A stretch of DNA of 64,000 nucleotides from Microvelia longipes (lineage: Eukaryota > Arthropoda > Insecta > Hemiptera > Veliidae), in NCBI GenBank assembly GCA_018340805.1, contig JACMZG010001914.1, positions 29,854,931 to 29,918,930 on the forward strand, written 5' to 3'. A model generated the notes under the pieces. It ran no database searches, was not told the origin of the DNA, and saw only the letters and a list, made by a program, of their open reading frames with translations. Made by a program: the position numbers and the translations under genes. Below are positions 46,735 to 58,624 of the stretch, piece by piece (position 1 is the first letter of the stretch; every line of letters begins with the position of its first letter).

Positions 46735-46905
46735 GATGAACCGGAACCTTAAGCAAAATTGGATAGCTAAGCACGGAAACACGCATACCGAAGAAAATTC
46801 GCCCGATATGCGGACCACCACGAACGAATTATTTTGTAGTTATAAACTTACATAATGTAAAAATATGATACAAATTATCGTCCTTACCAGGATTTGAACA
46901 ACAAG
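46735..46905. repeat. Interspersed repeat, copy 2 (partner 1541-1760)
   Basis: Starts GATGAACCGGAACCTTAAGC and ends TCGTCCTTACCAGGATTTGAAC. The reverse strand of the end, GTTCAAATCCTGGTAAGGAC, looks like a tRNA T-arm and 3' acceptor side, so the family may be a tRNA-derived SINE read on the reverse strand. A matching A-box is not clear. Confidence 0.6.
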
Positions 46906-46909
46906 GAAC

Positions 46910-48305
46910 CCTGGCTTTTTAGTGCTAGTATCGAATCTGGAACATTCTTATTAAACTCACAGGCCCATGAAATTTTAAGGGAGTCGAAAACGACTCTCTA
47001 CTTGAACTACGTATTTTAGGTTTTCGGGTAATTGACCACCGTTTTTCGACCTTTTGGTTACTTAGAGTGGTTATACTATATTAAAAACATATAAATATAG
47101 ACCTTTTTCGCAGCGAAAAATAATTATCTTGAATTTTGCCAATTTTGGAACATTTTGCGGACTCAGCCAACTGGATTAATGTCATCATAACAACCTGATT
47201 TTCAATAGGGTTCATGTCCTCCCCAAGGTTGATTTTTAAATTTTTATTTAAGTTTGATTAACTTTCCGTTTGTAAGACAGCGTGTTTACAGGAATGTTCT
47301 TGTAAAAGAGTTTCTTGTTACAAGAAAGTTCTCGGTCTTTTAGGAAGTGTAAAAAATGCAGTTTAGAGTAAGATTATTCTTGCCCGAGATTCTTTACGAA
47401 ACACAGTGTAGTGCAGTTCAGGGCAGTTTAAAGTAGAATCTAGGACGTACCCGAACATAGTTCTTAGCCTAGGTTCCTCTTTTGTACACTGGAGTAACGT
47501 TACGAAAAAACCTAAAGTGAAGTCTTAGATTTTGTTATTTCGCTCCTATCTGGAGATATTTCTATTTCTGTGCATTTTACCCCTGCACTAAGCAGAAAAG
47601 CCTTATGACCTAAAATTCTTAACACTTAATCCTAAAATTGTATTAAATTATATATTTACGAAACTTTTATAAGCAAAATATATAAATACAGTAATAAATA
47701 ACGAGCTAACTCGTGCTTATAAAATCGATCATTTATTGGAAAAAATTGTCGTGATTTATTCATTTGTATTTAGACATAAATTAATTCGTTTACACTTTAT
47801 ATTCACACTTGAGTCCAATATTTCAGCGGTTATTTGATGAATTATGGGCGTGTCTTTTAAGATTTGTCTATTTTATGATATTTTTACTTAAAAAGGTCAC
47901 TTATAAGGGTTATTATGTGAGTTTAATGTGTCAATATCATAATTATTTATTATATTACAATTTGTTTTTTTTTTTACATTTTGATTAATATTGTTTTTAT
48001 TCTGACCTTTTTTAACTGAAGAGAGCGTGCGGTTTTAAAATGAAACCTTAATAAAACCTTCTTGAGCCCTGGCAAGGATTTTTGTAAAAGGGATGACGTC
48101 TAAATCGATTTCATATTTATATTTAAGAGACCTCTCCACCTATTGTTGTTGTTACAAAAACTTGAACAGAATCTATCCGAACCATGCCTACGGACGCACT
48201 GCAAATCACAAGCTTACAACCTCGAAAAGTTACTAACCGATGGTGCGTGAAAGTGTACAAATGGTTCGTGGATCATCTTCAGATCTAATAAAAATTATAT
48301 AAATA
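46910..48305. other. AT-rich stretch, nothing recognised
   Basis: No gene or repeat partner supported. Confidence 0.4.
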
Positions 48306-48311
48306 TTAAAT

Positions 48312-48451
48312 AAAAAATAGTTATTTATGTCATAAGGCTGAGAAGTGTGTCTTTACGTCACGGCAATTAGATTTACCGACGAGCGAAGCGAGTCGGGAAA
48401 AATTGCCAAGACATAAAGACATTCTTAGCCGGATGGCATACACTATTTTTT
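48312..48451. other. 140-bp near-palindromic hairpin with SINE module in the loop
   Basis: Left arm 48312-48380 and right arm 48392-48451 are reverse complements over about 55-60 bp with small gaps: matching landmarks are AAAAAATAG, TATG(T/C)CAT, GGCT(G/A)AGAA, TGTCTTTA(C/T)GTC, GGCAATT and CCGAC. The loop is GAGCGAAGCGA, the module otherwise found in 5S-SINE tails. It could be a foldback element or an expressed hairpin precursor; the sequence alone does not decide. Confidence 0.7.
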
Positions 48452-48814
48452 TGAGGTAGCACTCATTAAATAAACTGCGCTATATTAAAAAAAAAAAGTC
48501 AAATTGACTCCATATTATCGTCGTCATTAAATTCATCCATAGCTTCACACTTTTACTCAAAAATGTAAAAGCTTAACAAATAAACACACAAAAATTGTCA
48601 ATTAGAACACCTTTTAAAAACGAAAAAAATTAGTCTACGAACAAAAACAGAAACAAAATAAACGTTTTTAAAGAAACCTCATGAAGGTTTTACACAGATT
48701 GTTTTTTTTTGAACACGCTACATTACAGTAATGGCGGCAATATATGAATTACTTTTATCTCCAGACGGTATATAATACGAAATTTAATGACTATTTTTAA
48801 GAGAGTAAAGAATC

Positions 48815-48870
48815 ACTTTTCACTCCCAAGGGAGTAAAAAGTACTTTTTACTCCCTTGGGAGTAAAAAGT
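48815..48870. other. 56-bp palindrome
   Basis: 48822-48863 is a perfect 42-bp palindrome centred on GTAC (48841-48844); with one mismatch it extends to 48815-48870. It is built of CTCCC(A/T)(A/T)GGGAG and AGTAAAAAGT units in opposite orientation, and the direct unit GGGAGTAAAAAGT occurs again at its right end. Confidence 0.85.
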
Positions 48871-49284
48871 AACAGTTGCCAACTTAACTTAATAATCGAC
48901 AAACTGAATGATATATAATTATTTTTATTTAAAAACTAAGATACCTATAAATAAGAAGATATACAGGAATAAGATGTATGAAAAAAAGAATATAACATTA
49001 ACAATTATTTTAAGTAGAACTAGTGTAATGCAATAATTATATAAGAATAAATAATTTAAAAATAAAACTAGTTCTTTATTTAAAAGTAAAAAAAATTAAG
49101 TTGGCTATCCTGATTTTTTTTAAAATCACTTTAAGATTTTGCACACTCATTGTTTTTTTTTTTCGACAAAATATCATTAAATCAAAGTTTTTTAGTTTAA
49201 TAACCTTAGCTTTAACTATTTAACCTGTCTAAACTTTTATAATTAGATTAGAATATTACTTTAACTGCTCTAATATTTTTAATT

Positions 49285-49720
49285 ATGTCGGATAATATTG
49301 TTTGCGATATTTGACAAACTTTTTAACAATACACCTCCTGACATTGCTATTGAAGCGAACTTGGTAAAAGAAAACTTGTTACCAAAGAAATCGAAAAAGT
49401 TATATGACAAAGCATGTAACAATTTTAAAAGTTGGTGTCATGATCATAATAATACAACAAGTAAGTGAAAATGCATTGCTTGTTTATTTTTAAATGAATT
49501 GAAAAACAAAACAAGCGTCAAGTCCTGTGGTCGCTGTATTCAATGATCAAATCATCTTTGCTTGTGAGAGAAAATGTTAATATCAAAAGCTTATGCTACT
49601 ATAGCATTATTAAAAAGAAAAAACGAAGGTTATGATGCAAAGAAAGCGAATGTTTTTACTAAGAACCAAGTTGAAGACTTTTTGCATAATTCACCTAACG
49701 ACGAGTTTCTTATGATAAAG
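49285..49720 (+). pseudogene. Crypton-like tyrosine recombinase, N-terminal (core-binding) fragment
   Basis: From an ATG at 49285 (MSDNIV), pieces in three frames read PPDIAIEANLVKENLL, KLYDKACNNFKSWC, YF-NELKNKT, MIKSSLLVRENVNI and AYATIALLKRKNEGYDAKKA then VFTKNQVEDFLHNSPNDEFL. The order (helical region with FxxWC, YFNEL, serine-rich helix, LKRK-G-Y-KK, VFTK-QVE-FL) matches the core-binding domain of insect Crypton-type tyrosine recombinases as I remember them. Breaks are one-base indels. The frame ends ATAAAG then GTAAGA (49721), which could be a splice donor. The catalytic half (Arg, His-x-x-Arg, Tyr) is not found downstream. Confidence 0.6.
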
Positions 49721-49839
49721 GTAAGATAATTTTCAGTTAAAAAAATCTTGAAAAAAGAAATAAAAAAAAATTCTTACTTTATTTTCAATGTCGACGTCTG
49801 GAGATAAAATCTTGTATGCACCTTGAGAGTAAAATGCCA

Positions 49840-50100
49840 TTTGTTTCCCTCGCAATAATTTCTCCTCGGTTCGCCTCGGGAGTAAATAGCTAACTCCCTC
49901 GGCTTCGCCTCAGAGTTAAACAAATAAATCCCTCGGCTTCGCCTCATGATTTAAATCCTTTGGTCCTCGGCTTTCGCCTTAGGAACCACATAATGCTCAG
50001 GAAATAATGACATTCTTTACTCCCTTGGTGCATAAATAACTATTACGTCCTAGGAGTTTTTTTTATATTCATTATTGTCCTCGGAGGTGAAAAGTACTAA
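49840..50100. repeat. CTCGGCTTCGCCTC and ACTCCC(TTGG) module cluster
   Basis: CCTCGG(C)TTCGCCTC occurs at about 49863, 49899, 49932 and, with one extra base, 49966, each next to GAGTTAA/ACTCCC words; ACTCCCTTGG recurs at 50020. It resembles, but is not, the 5S-SINE module. Confidence 0.6.
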
Positions 50101-50189
50101 ATAACCTCCTATAACAATAATGATTGGCTTCTCATCCTAAAAACGGTCCAATAAAGTGCTCAATTACGTACTACCTCAAAAAAAAGAAT

Positions 50190-52255
50190 TAATTTGAGTT
50201 CAAAAATTTTTCGAACTAGGTTTAGACTCTAAAACTTAGACTCTGAATTCCCTTATTAGTCCGGGAGTACAGGGGTCATTTTATACGAACAAAATTTACA
50301 AACCATTGGATCATTAGAATTACAGAACCTACTATAGAAGTGCAAGAAAACCTGTCTGGTAATTTAATCCGGGCTGAACAATACATTGACAGCAAAATTT
50401 TAAAACTATTCCAACTATATTATTTTTTAAAATTCCAAAAAAATCAAATAATAGTTGGACTTTAAAAAAAATTTTTTATTCCATACTTTTTTTATTTCTT
50501 TTTATTCCTATTTTTTTACGATACAGCCAATCAAAATATCATCTACTCTCTCACTCTAAACTATTTCTTACTCACTTGCTCTAATTACATTTTTTATAAC
50601 TTCATACTTCATGTCTTTGTATATTTAATGTAATGCAATGTAAGCAAAAAATGGCTAAGTCTAAAATGTATGTTTTCTTGGGTTCTACGGTTTGTATTGT
50701 TCCCGGAATTATTAAATGTAAAATAGTTGTAACAATTTGGTAAAATTTTGCTGTTAGCATATTAACCAGCCTTGAATTAAATTTACCAGACTTGTTGTTA
50801 TTTTACCCTTCTCTATGCTCCAATAAACCCTATGACTAAGACCAAATGGTTAATAAATCTTATGACGTTGAATATCTCCTATGAGCTACCTAACTATATT
50901 AAATGCTCAGAAATTTTTAATTCTCATTTTATGTAAACCTCATTTGTAAAAGACCGTTTTATTACTTGTAAAAATAATTGAAAATAGAATTTTAAAATTT
51001 TTTATTCACATTTATTGTTACCGGATTTTTTGAAACCTTTTACTTTCTTCTAAATGCCTCGGTTGTGGACTAGCCATGTGGTCTTACGTGTTTCCCAAAT
51101 ATATTCGTATCTAATGTCCGTAGCAAGCGCTCCCCTGTCTGTCTTGATTAAGAAATTGATAACTGGAAGGTGATTTCGTTTGTTTTTTTAAATTGTTCTT
51201 ATGGGTTGTTGTTTTTTTGGATTTTCTTATTTGTGACGATTAATTCTTTAAATTTTTTCTCTCGAAGTGGGCTTTAATTTAATTTAATTTTAGGGCGTGC
51301 ACTCAGTAGTAACATCTATTTCATTAAAAATATTATGGGTTTTCAATGTTGGTCTACTGAGTATTTAAATTGAGTGGATTAAGATAAGGTGGAAATTACC
51401 ATATTATTATTGTTGTTATTTTGATTATGTTAATTAATGTTACTTTAATTAATTTTTAGTTTGGCACAACACACAAATTACCTTTTTATTGCATTTAAAT
51501 TGTTTTAAATTAGTTGTAAACAGTGTATTTAATTTAACTGATGACAAGCTGATTTTCACTGTAATGGTGTTTTAATTTATTAAATAAATAAACCATTTAT
51601 TGTAGAGATTAGTCAGACTTATAAAAAGAAATATAATCTAACACTCTTTTTAAATCTACAAATCGGTATTAACCGTGGTTACATTTTTACTTAATCAATT
51701 AATTTATTAATCAATTTTATTTACTCACTAAAATAATTAATAACTCAATAAATTCACTTTTTTGTAAAATGTTCGTTTAAATTTTCCGTTTAGGTTTTAT
51801 TATTTTTGAGTTAAGTCGCACAAATCCAAGTCAGTTGTGATAAGAGCCTGATTCTATATTTAAAATCCTGGATGATTCGAAGTATTTATCTATGAAATAT
51901 TAGCAATTTTTTTAGCACTGATAGTCGATCTATTAATTTTTACCTCATTTATCACACATTAACTAAGAATAAAAAATAAAAGAAGAATTTTTACCGGCTA
52001 CCATGCTAATCCTATGATAAAAAAAAATTGATCGCCTTTTCGTTTTCCCGCCATTGGTATTGCCAACCTTACAACTATGTCTTTGAATCGCGAATAGGTT
52101 GTGAAACAGTCGTGTTGTCTGAAGTATAACGCGGCATCTAAATGTATGGGTTGTCAAAAACAATGCTTTCCTAACAAAACAACTTAACAACAACAACTAA
52201 AAACTTTCAATAACAATGATAGAGAAACAGGAAAGCAAACATACCCTATATAAAA
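50190..52255. other. AT-rich stretch, nothing recognised
   Basis: Two kilobases without a gene, repeat partner or hairpin that I can support. Confidence 0.4.
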
Positions 52256-52261
52256 ATTTCT

Positions 52262-52308
52262 GATATATATATATATTATTAATATTAATATTATATATAT
52301 TATATATA

Positions 52309-52354
<46 letters not shown>

Positions 52355-52366
52355 ATATATATCTAT
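52262..52366. repeat. (TA)n tract with TAATATTA interruptions
   Basis: TA dinucleotides with AATATTAATATTA near the left end. Confidence 0.95.
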
Positions 52367-52369
52367 CTA

Positions 52370-53120
52370 ATATCATATTTATAACATGTATATGTGTGTT
52401 GTGTGTTTTCTTTTTTATCAAATTAACACTATGAATACTTATTTAAGCAATGCTTTAATACTTAATATGCAATAAATCTCAATGAGATACAATTAGATTA
52501 AGTCAAAAATTGATTTTAATATTTAGAAAAATTTAAAATGCTTTGATGTGGAGTACTTCGTTTTAAGTTGCGTTCACTTAAATTAAATCCGAAACTTCAA
52601 AGTTTAAATGGATACCAGATGTTGCATATAATTTCTACTTTTTTGTCTCTTTCTCGCTACAGATCTTTATATATATACTTTTTATTCATAAAGGTCGGCA
52701 TTTTATTCTAAAAAGAAGTTGGTATAAATTGATATTCCAAATTTGGTCAGATGAGGTTCCGAATGCTGAGTGAATTTGTTAAGATTACCAGAAATGGTAA
52801 CTAGAAGGCACGCGGGCCATCTTCAGTGTTTTATTACTTCAACTCTCTGACAGTTTAAATTATAATACTTTTAAGAAATTTGCAAATAAATAACACCATA
52901 TTTTCTTCATTCAGAGAAACTTTCGTTTTTTTTAATTTTAGAGTTGTAATTCAAAGTTGCTGTTTTTGGTGCGGATGACAAACAAATATTTTATGAAGTT
53001 TGCTAATGACGTTTAATATTATTGGATGAATTCATCAATAGTTTTATCTTGTTCTTTTATCAAGTTTTTTAAGGAAGTTATTTAGAATACTAAAAAAATG
53101 ATCTGAGCACGAAATTCTGT
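52370..53120. other. AT-rich spacer
   Basis: No feature recognised. Confidence 0.4.
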
Positions 53121-53124
53121 ACAC

Positions 53125-53685
53125 CAACACAGTCAGTCGATCATCACGATGCATACTTCGCAACGCTCATTCTCCCTATATCAGACACGCTTCGCTCGTC
53201 CTTAGAAATTACAATTCGTCAAATGTATGCTGCAACACCTCTTTGGACTTGTTTCGCTCGTCCTCAGATAGTAAATATATTCGTTTTATTCCCTGCGATC
53301 ACCCATCCTAGCACAGACTACGCTCGATGCTGCTTAACTATTATAATCCACCAAAATGCATGGCTATACTTTTCGTATTGAACCGAAACTTTGTGTACTT
53401 ATTTATTTTGTTATGGTATACACTTGAAACCGAATTTCAAGTTAATTGAATAATTTTCCGATTTTTCACAATTTTTTAAAAAAAGTCCACAAGTGATTTC
53501 GATAAAAATTTAACTAATGCTAATAATGATTGAAACATGGCACATATGTTAGTCTTTTACATAGCTACATGCGTGCCAAATTTCATTGTTTTTCCACGTT
53601 TTATGATTTTTTAAAATTTTTGCGTTGTCATTAATGAGTGTTAATGACGTCATAAAATTTTTTATATAATATTAAATATTATAAT

Positions 53686-53751
<66 letters not shown>

Positions 53752-54130
53752 TACATATATATATATATATACATATATAATATATATATATATATATATA
53801 TAATAATATATTATTAATATATAATATATATATATAAATATTATATATATTATATATATATATATATATATATGTATATGTATATATATATAATATTTCT
53901 GTATAGCACAACTACAGCGGGTAGACTGATTTTTGTACAAGTTTCAACTCTCTAGCATAAATACACTGGGAGCTACGATGATAACATACACACACATATA
54001 GACAGACAACTTTGCGAAAACTAGTCAGGAGGCCTTAAAATTCCGTTGACATCCTGGTTTCGGATTTTTTGGAAACACAATACTTTTCCTATATACCTAC
54101 GGTATAAATGAAAAATAGTAAAGAGAACAA
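53125..54130 (-). mobile_element. 5S-SINE with complete block A, reverse orientation, interrupted by (TA)n
   Basis: The most complete composite. On the reverse strand: block A start TTTCATTTATACCGTAGG (54114), AAACCAGGATGTC, AAGGCCTCCTGACTAG, CTCCCAGTGTATTTATGC, ATGACGTCATTAACACTC (after the TA tract), CACGCATGTAGC, CATATGTGCCATGTTTC, TTGAAATTCGGTTTCAAGTG, then the 5S head at 53292-53352 (ATAGTTAAGCAGCATCGAGC, AGGATGGGTGATCGCAGG), module GACGAGCGAAACAAGTCC, link, module GACGAGCGAAGCGTGTC and GGGAGAATGAGCGTTGCG. The terminal GGTACCCCG is missing. Confidence 0.85.
53680..53895. repeat. (TA)n tract inside block A
   Basis: About 215 bp of TA with CATATA and AATA interruptions, sitting between TAATGACGTCATAAAATTTT and TAGCACAACTAC, which are adjacent in other copies. 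The expansion therefore arose within the element. Confidence 0.95.
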
Positions 54131-54177
54131 GCCGAAGAAAAATGAGACTTAAGTGTGGGAGTAACGTCAGTATTTAT

Positions 54178-54272
54178 ATTTACCTTGTATACACTTGTAT
54201 ATACTTGTATAATACCTTGTATATACCTTGCATATCTTTGTATATACCTTAAATATACTTGTGTTCTATACT
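54178..54272. repeat. Short minisatellite (CTTGTATATAC)
   Basis: About seven units of 11-14 bp: ACCTTGTATA(C/T)AC and variants. Confidence 0.75.
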
Positions 54273-54274
54273 AG

Positions 54275-55260
54275 TATAGAATCCGAGGTTACTCTTACAA
54301 ATAATATAAGATTATTGTTCGAATAAATTATCGTCAACTTTAGTATAGAACCGTAGCGTACCAGTTGCCACTACCAACTGAGGTGGTAGTAACCTCCCGC
54401 AAAGGTTACTCAGTGAGGCATAATTGCTTTTTATTTATATTTTTAAATGCTGTATCGATTTAGTGTGCGCTTTGTGCAGTTAAAAGTTGTGTCGTTTTAA
54501 ACTAGATAGTACACACATGGACACATGAATGTTATTCGATCAAATATAAACTCCTGTTGATGGAAATATAAAAACGTCCCTTATTCAAGTTTCTATACTT
54601 AGTTCAATTTACCATTACATAAAGGTCTCTATGCTGAACGCTAGAACATCTAAAGTAACAATTTAACCATCTTAGCATTAAATGTTAAAATAATATTTTA
54701 GACAAAAATCCTCTCTATTATTTAAATAATCTGTGACCTATAATTTCGTTTAAATATTACTGTAGGTAATGGTAAATAATATATTCAAAAAAATTTTAAC
54801 ACAATACCTATAAAGTGGACACTTTTCCTTTTAATAATTGATTGGTTTTGTACTTCGGGTCAATATAGAATAAAGGACGATGTAGGAATGCATAAATGTA
54901 CATTTATTTTATTTTTTCGTGCACAACATTTAAATATATTTTTACATTTTTATTCGGAGTTGTTTTGTTCTTGAACTTCATTATTAAAACAATTTTTATA
55001 TGAATACAGACATTTTCAGAGGTAGGGAGTTTAGGTTTACTTTATTCCTTGTAGTATAGGACGTAGAATGTAAAATGTTTATTTACTGTAAAAGAAGAGT
55101 CTTTTTGAACAGTAAACATATTTTTTTGTATAGTTAAGAGTAGTTCATCTATTTGCCACGAGGAGTGCTGAAGACATCATTCTTGTTGGAATTCAGCTAT
55201 AGCTCCGCTAGATGGCAACACTGCTTCAGCAGTATGTTTATCTTTCTTTTTGTTGTTTTC
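54275..55260. other. AT-rich stretch, nothing recognised
   Basis: 54355-54420 has a short GC-richer inverted arrangement (CCACTACCAACTGAGGTGG). No gene seen. Confidence 0.4.
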
Positions 55261-55264
55261 CATG

Positions 55265-55512
55265 TTTCTTCCAGCACAACTGCAGCGGTGATTTTTGTGC
55301 GAAGTTGCAACTTTCTAACATTAATATACTGGGCGCTATGATGCACACACACACACACACATAGAGACCAAAAACTTTGCAAAAACGACTCAGGAGGCCT
55401 TAAAAACGCCAGAAACGGATAATTCCGGTTTTATCCCGGTTTCGGATTTTTTTGCGAACACAATACTATTCTTATAAACCTACGGTATAAATGAGAAAAA
55501 GAAAAAAAACTT
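55265..55512 (-). mobile_element. Block A copy, reverse orientation
   Basis: Reverse-strand order: TTTCTCATTTATACCGTAGG, AAACCGGGATAAAACC, GGCGTTTTTAAGGCCTCCTG, GTGTGTGTGTGCATCATAGC, AATGTTAGAAAGTTGCAACT and AGTTGTGCTGGAAGAAAC. No SINE head attached; it contains a (CA)n run of about ten units. Confidence 0.8.
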
Positions 55513-55514
55513 AT

Positions 55515-56035
55515 TTTCATTTAATTATTATTTATGGGTGAGCAATATTTAAGATTAATAAAATTTTTACAAGGTGTTAACCAATTATATAATTTTTATT
55601 GAAAAATTATAAATTTTATAAAATTCATTCTTTTAAAACTTGACCAGGTGGACTAATCTGCATATTAAAAGCACTCAATATTTTGTAATTCTTGAAAAAT
55701 TGTAATTTCTTTTTTTTTTTACTTTTTGAACTAATAATTATATTTTAAATTTTTAAATGTAAACTAGGTTATGAAATATGATTGAAACTAGTTTACTAAT
55801 ATTTTAACACTACGCGATCAAACGAGGTTATTATAAGTAATGAATTTTTTGATCTTTAAGTTACAATTGACATGTAAAAATGTTGAAAGTATACCTACTC
55901 TATAATTTAACTTGTAAAAATTTAAATTATCTTGTTTTTAGATTTTTTTTCACGCATGCATAATATTTTTTATTTTATTTCTATTCGGGCAAAAATTTAA
56001 GGATAACAATAATAAATTTCTTAGGTTGATTTTAC
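55515..56035. other. AT-rich spacer
   Basis: No feature recognised. Confidence 0.4.
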
Positions 56036-56040
56036 ATGAA

Positions 56041-56225
56041 AGGTGCATTCACAATAATGCGGCAGCGATGCGTCCCTCTGATTGCTTGCGGTGACAGCTC
56101 AAATTCTAACCTATGTAATCGTATGGGACGTTCTTAATCAGCTTGCGGTAGCGTTGCGGAAAATGGAAATTTAGGCAAACCGACTAAACCCGCACAAATG
56201 ATACAGTAGTTAGCATTTGATTGAT
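56041..56225. repeat. GC-rich interspersed repeat (relative of 26130-26254)
   Basis: AGGTGCATTCACAATAATGC then GGCAGCGATGCGTCC at the left, and TTGCGGTAGCGTTGCGGAAA (56143) inside. The right inverted repeat of the relative is not found here. Confidence 0.5.
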
Positions 56226-56229
56226 TGCA

Positions 56230-56475
56230 AAACACCTCAGAGACCTGACGCAAAATAAACCTTTCCGTTTTCAGAGTTTTGGAATTTTTCTCACCCCCTC
56301 TTCCGATTTAGAGAAGAATACTTTTGTTTTGTTTGGGTTTTGATTCTTGCTTTGGTTAAAGTCGTTTTATCTTTATTATTTTAATAAAATAGTTATGTTT
56401 TTCATCTAAAAAATGAATATTATCGTGTTATGATAACACAATTTTGTTATTTTATTACTTTTATTTGTGCTGAAA
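56230..56475. other. AT-rich spacer
   Basis: No feature recognised. Confidence 0.4.
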
Positions 56476-56479
56476 TTTT

Positions 56480-56885
56480 GTGTGAAATTTAGAACAAATG
56501 TATACCTTCACCTAATAAATACGTACGCAATGTTTCGTTTTAGAACAACAAGTATATCCAACAATTTTTTGTTGGATTATAAAACTGAAGTAGCATTGAA
56601 CGTGGTCAGTTCTGTATGGGTGACCGCTAAGAATGAAACGGATGCATATACTATCTGACTCATAGTATACTAGTACTACTTTGTAGTACTATCTATCAAA
56701 GAAAGACTCTTCGCTCGTCGGTCTTTGCTCGACGAGCGAAGTGAGTCCGAAGACATGTGGCAGTATAAATTTGGTGAATAGTATATCCTGAGGACGAGCA
56801 AAGCGAGACCGAAGCAAGGAGGATGAGCGTAGCGAATCCGATGTGATGAGGAAACGATCTGAGGTACCCCGTACTCATTTTTTTT
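56480..56885 (+). mobile_element. 5S-SINE with three tail modules
   Basis: Pre-head GTATACCTTCACCTAATAAA, 5S head at 56570-56635 (AAACTGAAGTAGCATTGAAC, TATGGGTGACCGCTAAGAAT). The tail contains an inverted duplication of the module (TTCGCTCGTCG at 56708 against CGACGAGCGAA at 56730), link GCAGTATAAATTTGGTGAAT, module GACGAGCAAAGCGAGACCG, GGAGGATGAGCGTAGCG, AATCCGATGTGATGAGGAAA and GAGGTACCCCGTAC with a T-run. The best-preserved full tail end in forward orientation. Confidence 0.85.
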
Positions 56886-56889
56886 TTAT

Positions 56890-58620
56890 TTTATAGAAGA
56901 TATAAATAAGAGGTTTTTTGGCTGCTGCGTAGCGTCAGATTCGAGGTCTCCATTGTGGCTCCGCACGACCCTCTGGCCGTAGCAATGACCACATGTTCAT
57001 TATCTTGCTGCAATTTGTCGTATTAGGAGATTAAAATGTGGCATTTAGCCACGATATTTAAGAATAACCAAATATATAGGCGAAAAAATATGTGTATGTA
57101 ACTGTATATACTATATATACTTAAAGTTAGATGTGTCAAACGATAAAATCGGAACGAATGCTGATAATAAAATTTAATTTTGTTTCTAAATTTAACACAC
57201 ATAGCAATATTTGAATAGTATTCAGTCAAAAATGATTACTCGAGCATTAGTGAATGCTATCGGAATCGCGTCATAAACGTGTCATAAACATAGAGCCTGT
57301 ACAAGGTCAATTTTTCGTATCAAGTTTGATTCAGATCTGAAAAAGTTTTCGAATGTTATTGTGTCTAATAGAAACTTATATGGATACTCTAATCATTTAA
57401 CTATGATAATTCTAAACATAACAAAATCATTAAAATAAAATCTATAATTATTAATTTAAATTTTCCTAGGTATTCTTTCTTTATTTCCCTCTTATTATCT
57501 TTTTTCATAACAATACTATTATCTCCCAACTATAACAGAATAATATTGTAAAAAAATTGTTCTACCTATTATACTGAATAAATCTAAAATTCTGGAACGA
57601 GCATGTTTCATTAAAAAAAAAATATTAGAAGTTTTGCTAACTCAGGGCTAGGAGGATAAATATTAATATTTCAAATTATTTGATAGTAAAATAAAAAGAA
57701 TAAGCCCTTCCAAGAATGCTTTATAGTTTTAGATCCCTCGTAGGAAATAACCACAAAGACTACAGGTCTAATTCTGCGAATCCATTACTACTAGGAGTTA
57801 CTACTAAGAGTTTCCGGTGTTTTCTTTCTTCGGCCTTCTATCTTTTGTTGTAATTTCTGAGAAATATTATAAGTAAGAGCTAATTTTTAAAAAAATATTT
57901 TTAGTTCTATTCTAGACGTGGTCATGGTCATATTGCTTTGTTCGTTTTTAATTAAAAGTTTAATATCTAGATAATTCGTTAAATCTATAAGTAGGAATGA
58001 TTTTCAACGCAGGTATGTCGCAACTCATTAAAAATGTAAACAGAATCAAAAATATAATTTTAGAATTATAAAGAAAACAATTTGCATTGTTATTAGCAAT
58101 GTCCTGAAACAATAAAACTAATGTAAGTTAATTAATATTAATTATTAATGTAAAAAAAATATACCAATTATTATTTTTATAATAATTAATCTAGATATAA
58201 AGTTAATTAGTCAGTTAACGAAGTTAAATGCAAGTTAAATCTATTTGAAATCTAATTCAATATATCTTTCAAATGACCAGGTGAACCGGAATTGAAATGT
58301 TGAAGTGAATCATCGATTTTACATATCCAAAGTAAGCCTTATTTTTTCCTTATGTTTAAGGTTACCTTATTTTTTAAACCTTATTTAAGTTAACCTTTTA
58401 ATTTTCAAATGAAAAATGAGTTTATGGGGTTAGGAGTCATAGAGGGAGGAGTGGTGTGAGGTGGATTTTTTGGAAGAAGGAAACTATCAAATTTGATCGA
58501 TAATATGTTGCGGGCAATTTGGGAAATCGGGCATTGTAAACAATGCCTTACCAGAGCGGGCGATAAGGAAAAAGTTGCTAGTATTATATAATTGAATGCT
58601 TATCTGCTGTATTATAATAC
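56890..58620. other. AT-rich stretch, nothing recognised
   Basis: 56925-57000 is less AT-rich (GCTGCTGCGTAGCGTCAG, CCGCACGACCCTCTGG) without a match elsewhere. No gene seen. Confidence 0.35.
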
Positions 58621-58624
58621 TTCT

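Larger units (their letters stand above)
48446..50184. mobile_element. Segment bounded by 16-17-bp inverted repeats, containing a recombinase remnant
   Basis: TTTTTTTGAGGTAGCAC at 48446-48462 matches the reverse strand of 50168-50184 (TTTTTTTGAGGTAGTAC) with one difference. Inside are a 56-bp palindrome (48815), the Crypton-like fragment (49285-49720) and GGGAGTAA / CTCGGCTTCGCCTC modules. No flanking target duplication is visible. Crypton elements normally lack terminal inverted repeats, so the bounding repeats may be coincidental or belong to a different element. Confidence 0.35.
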
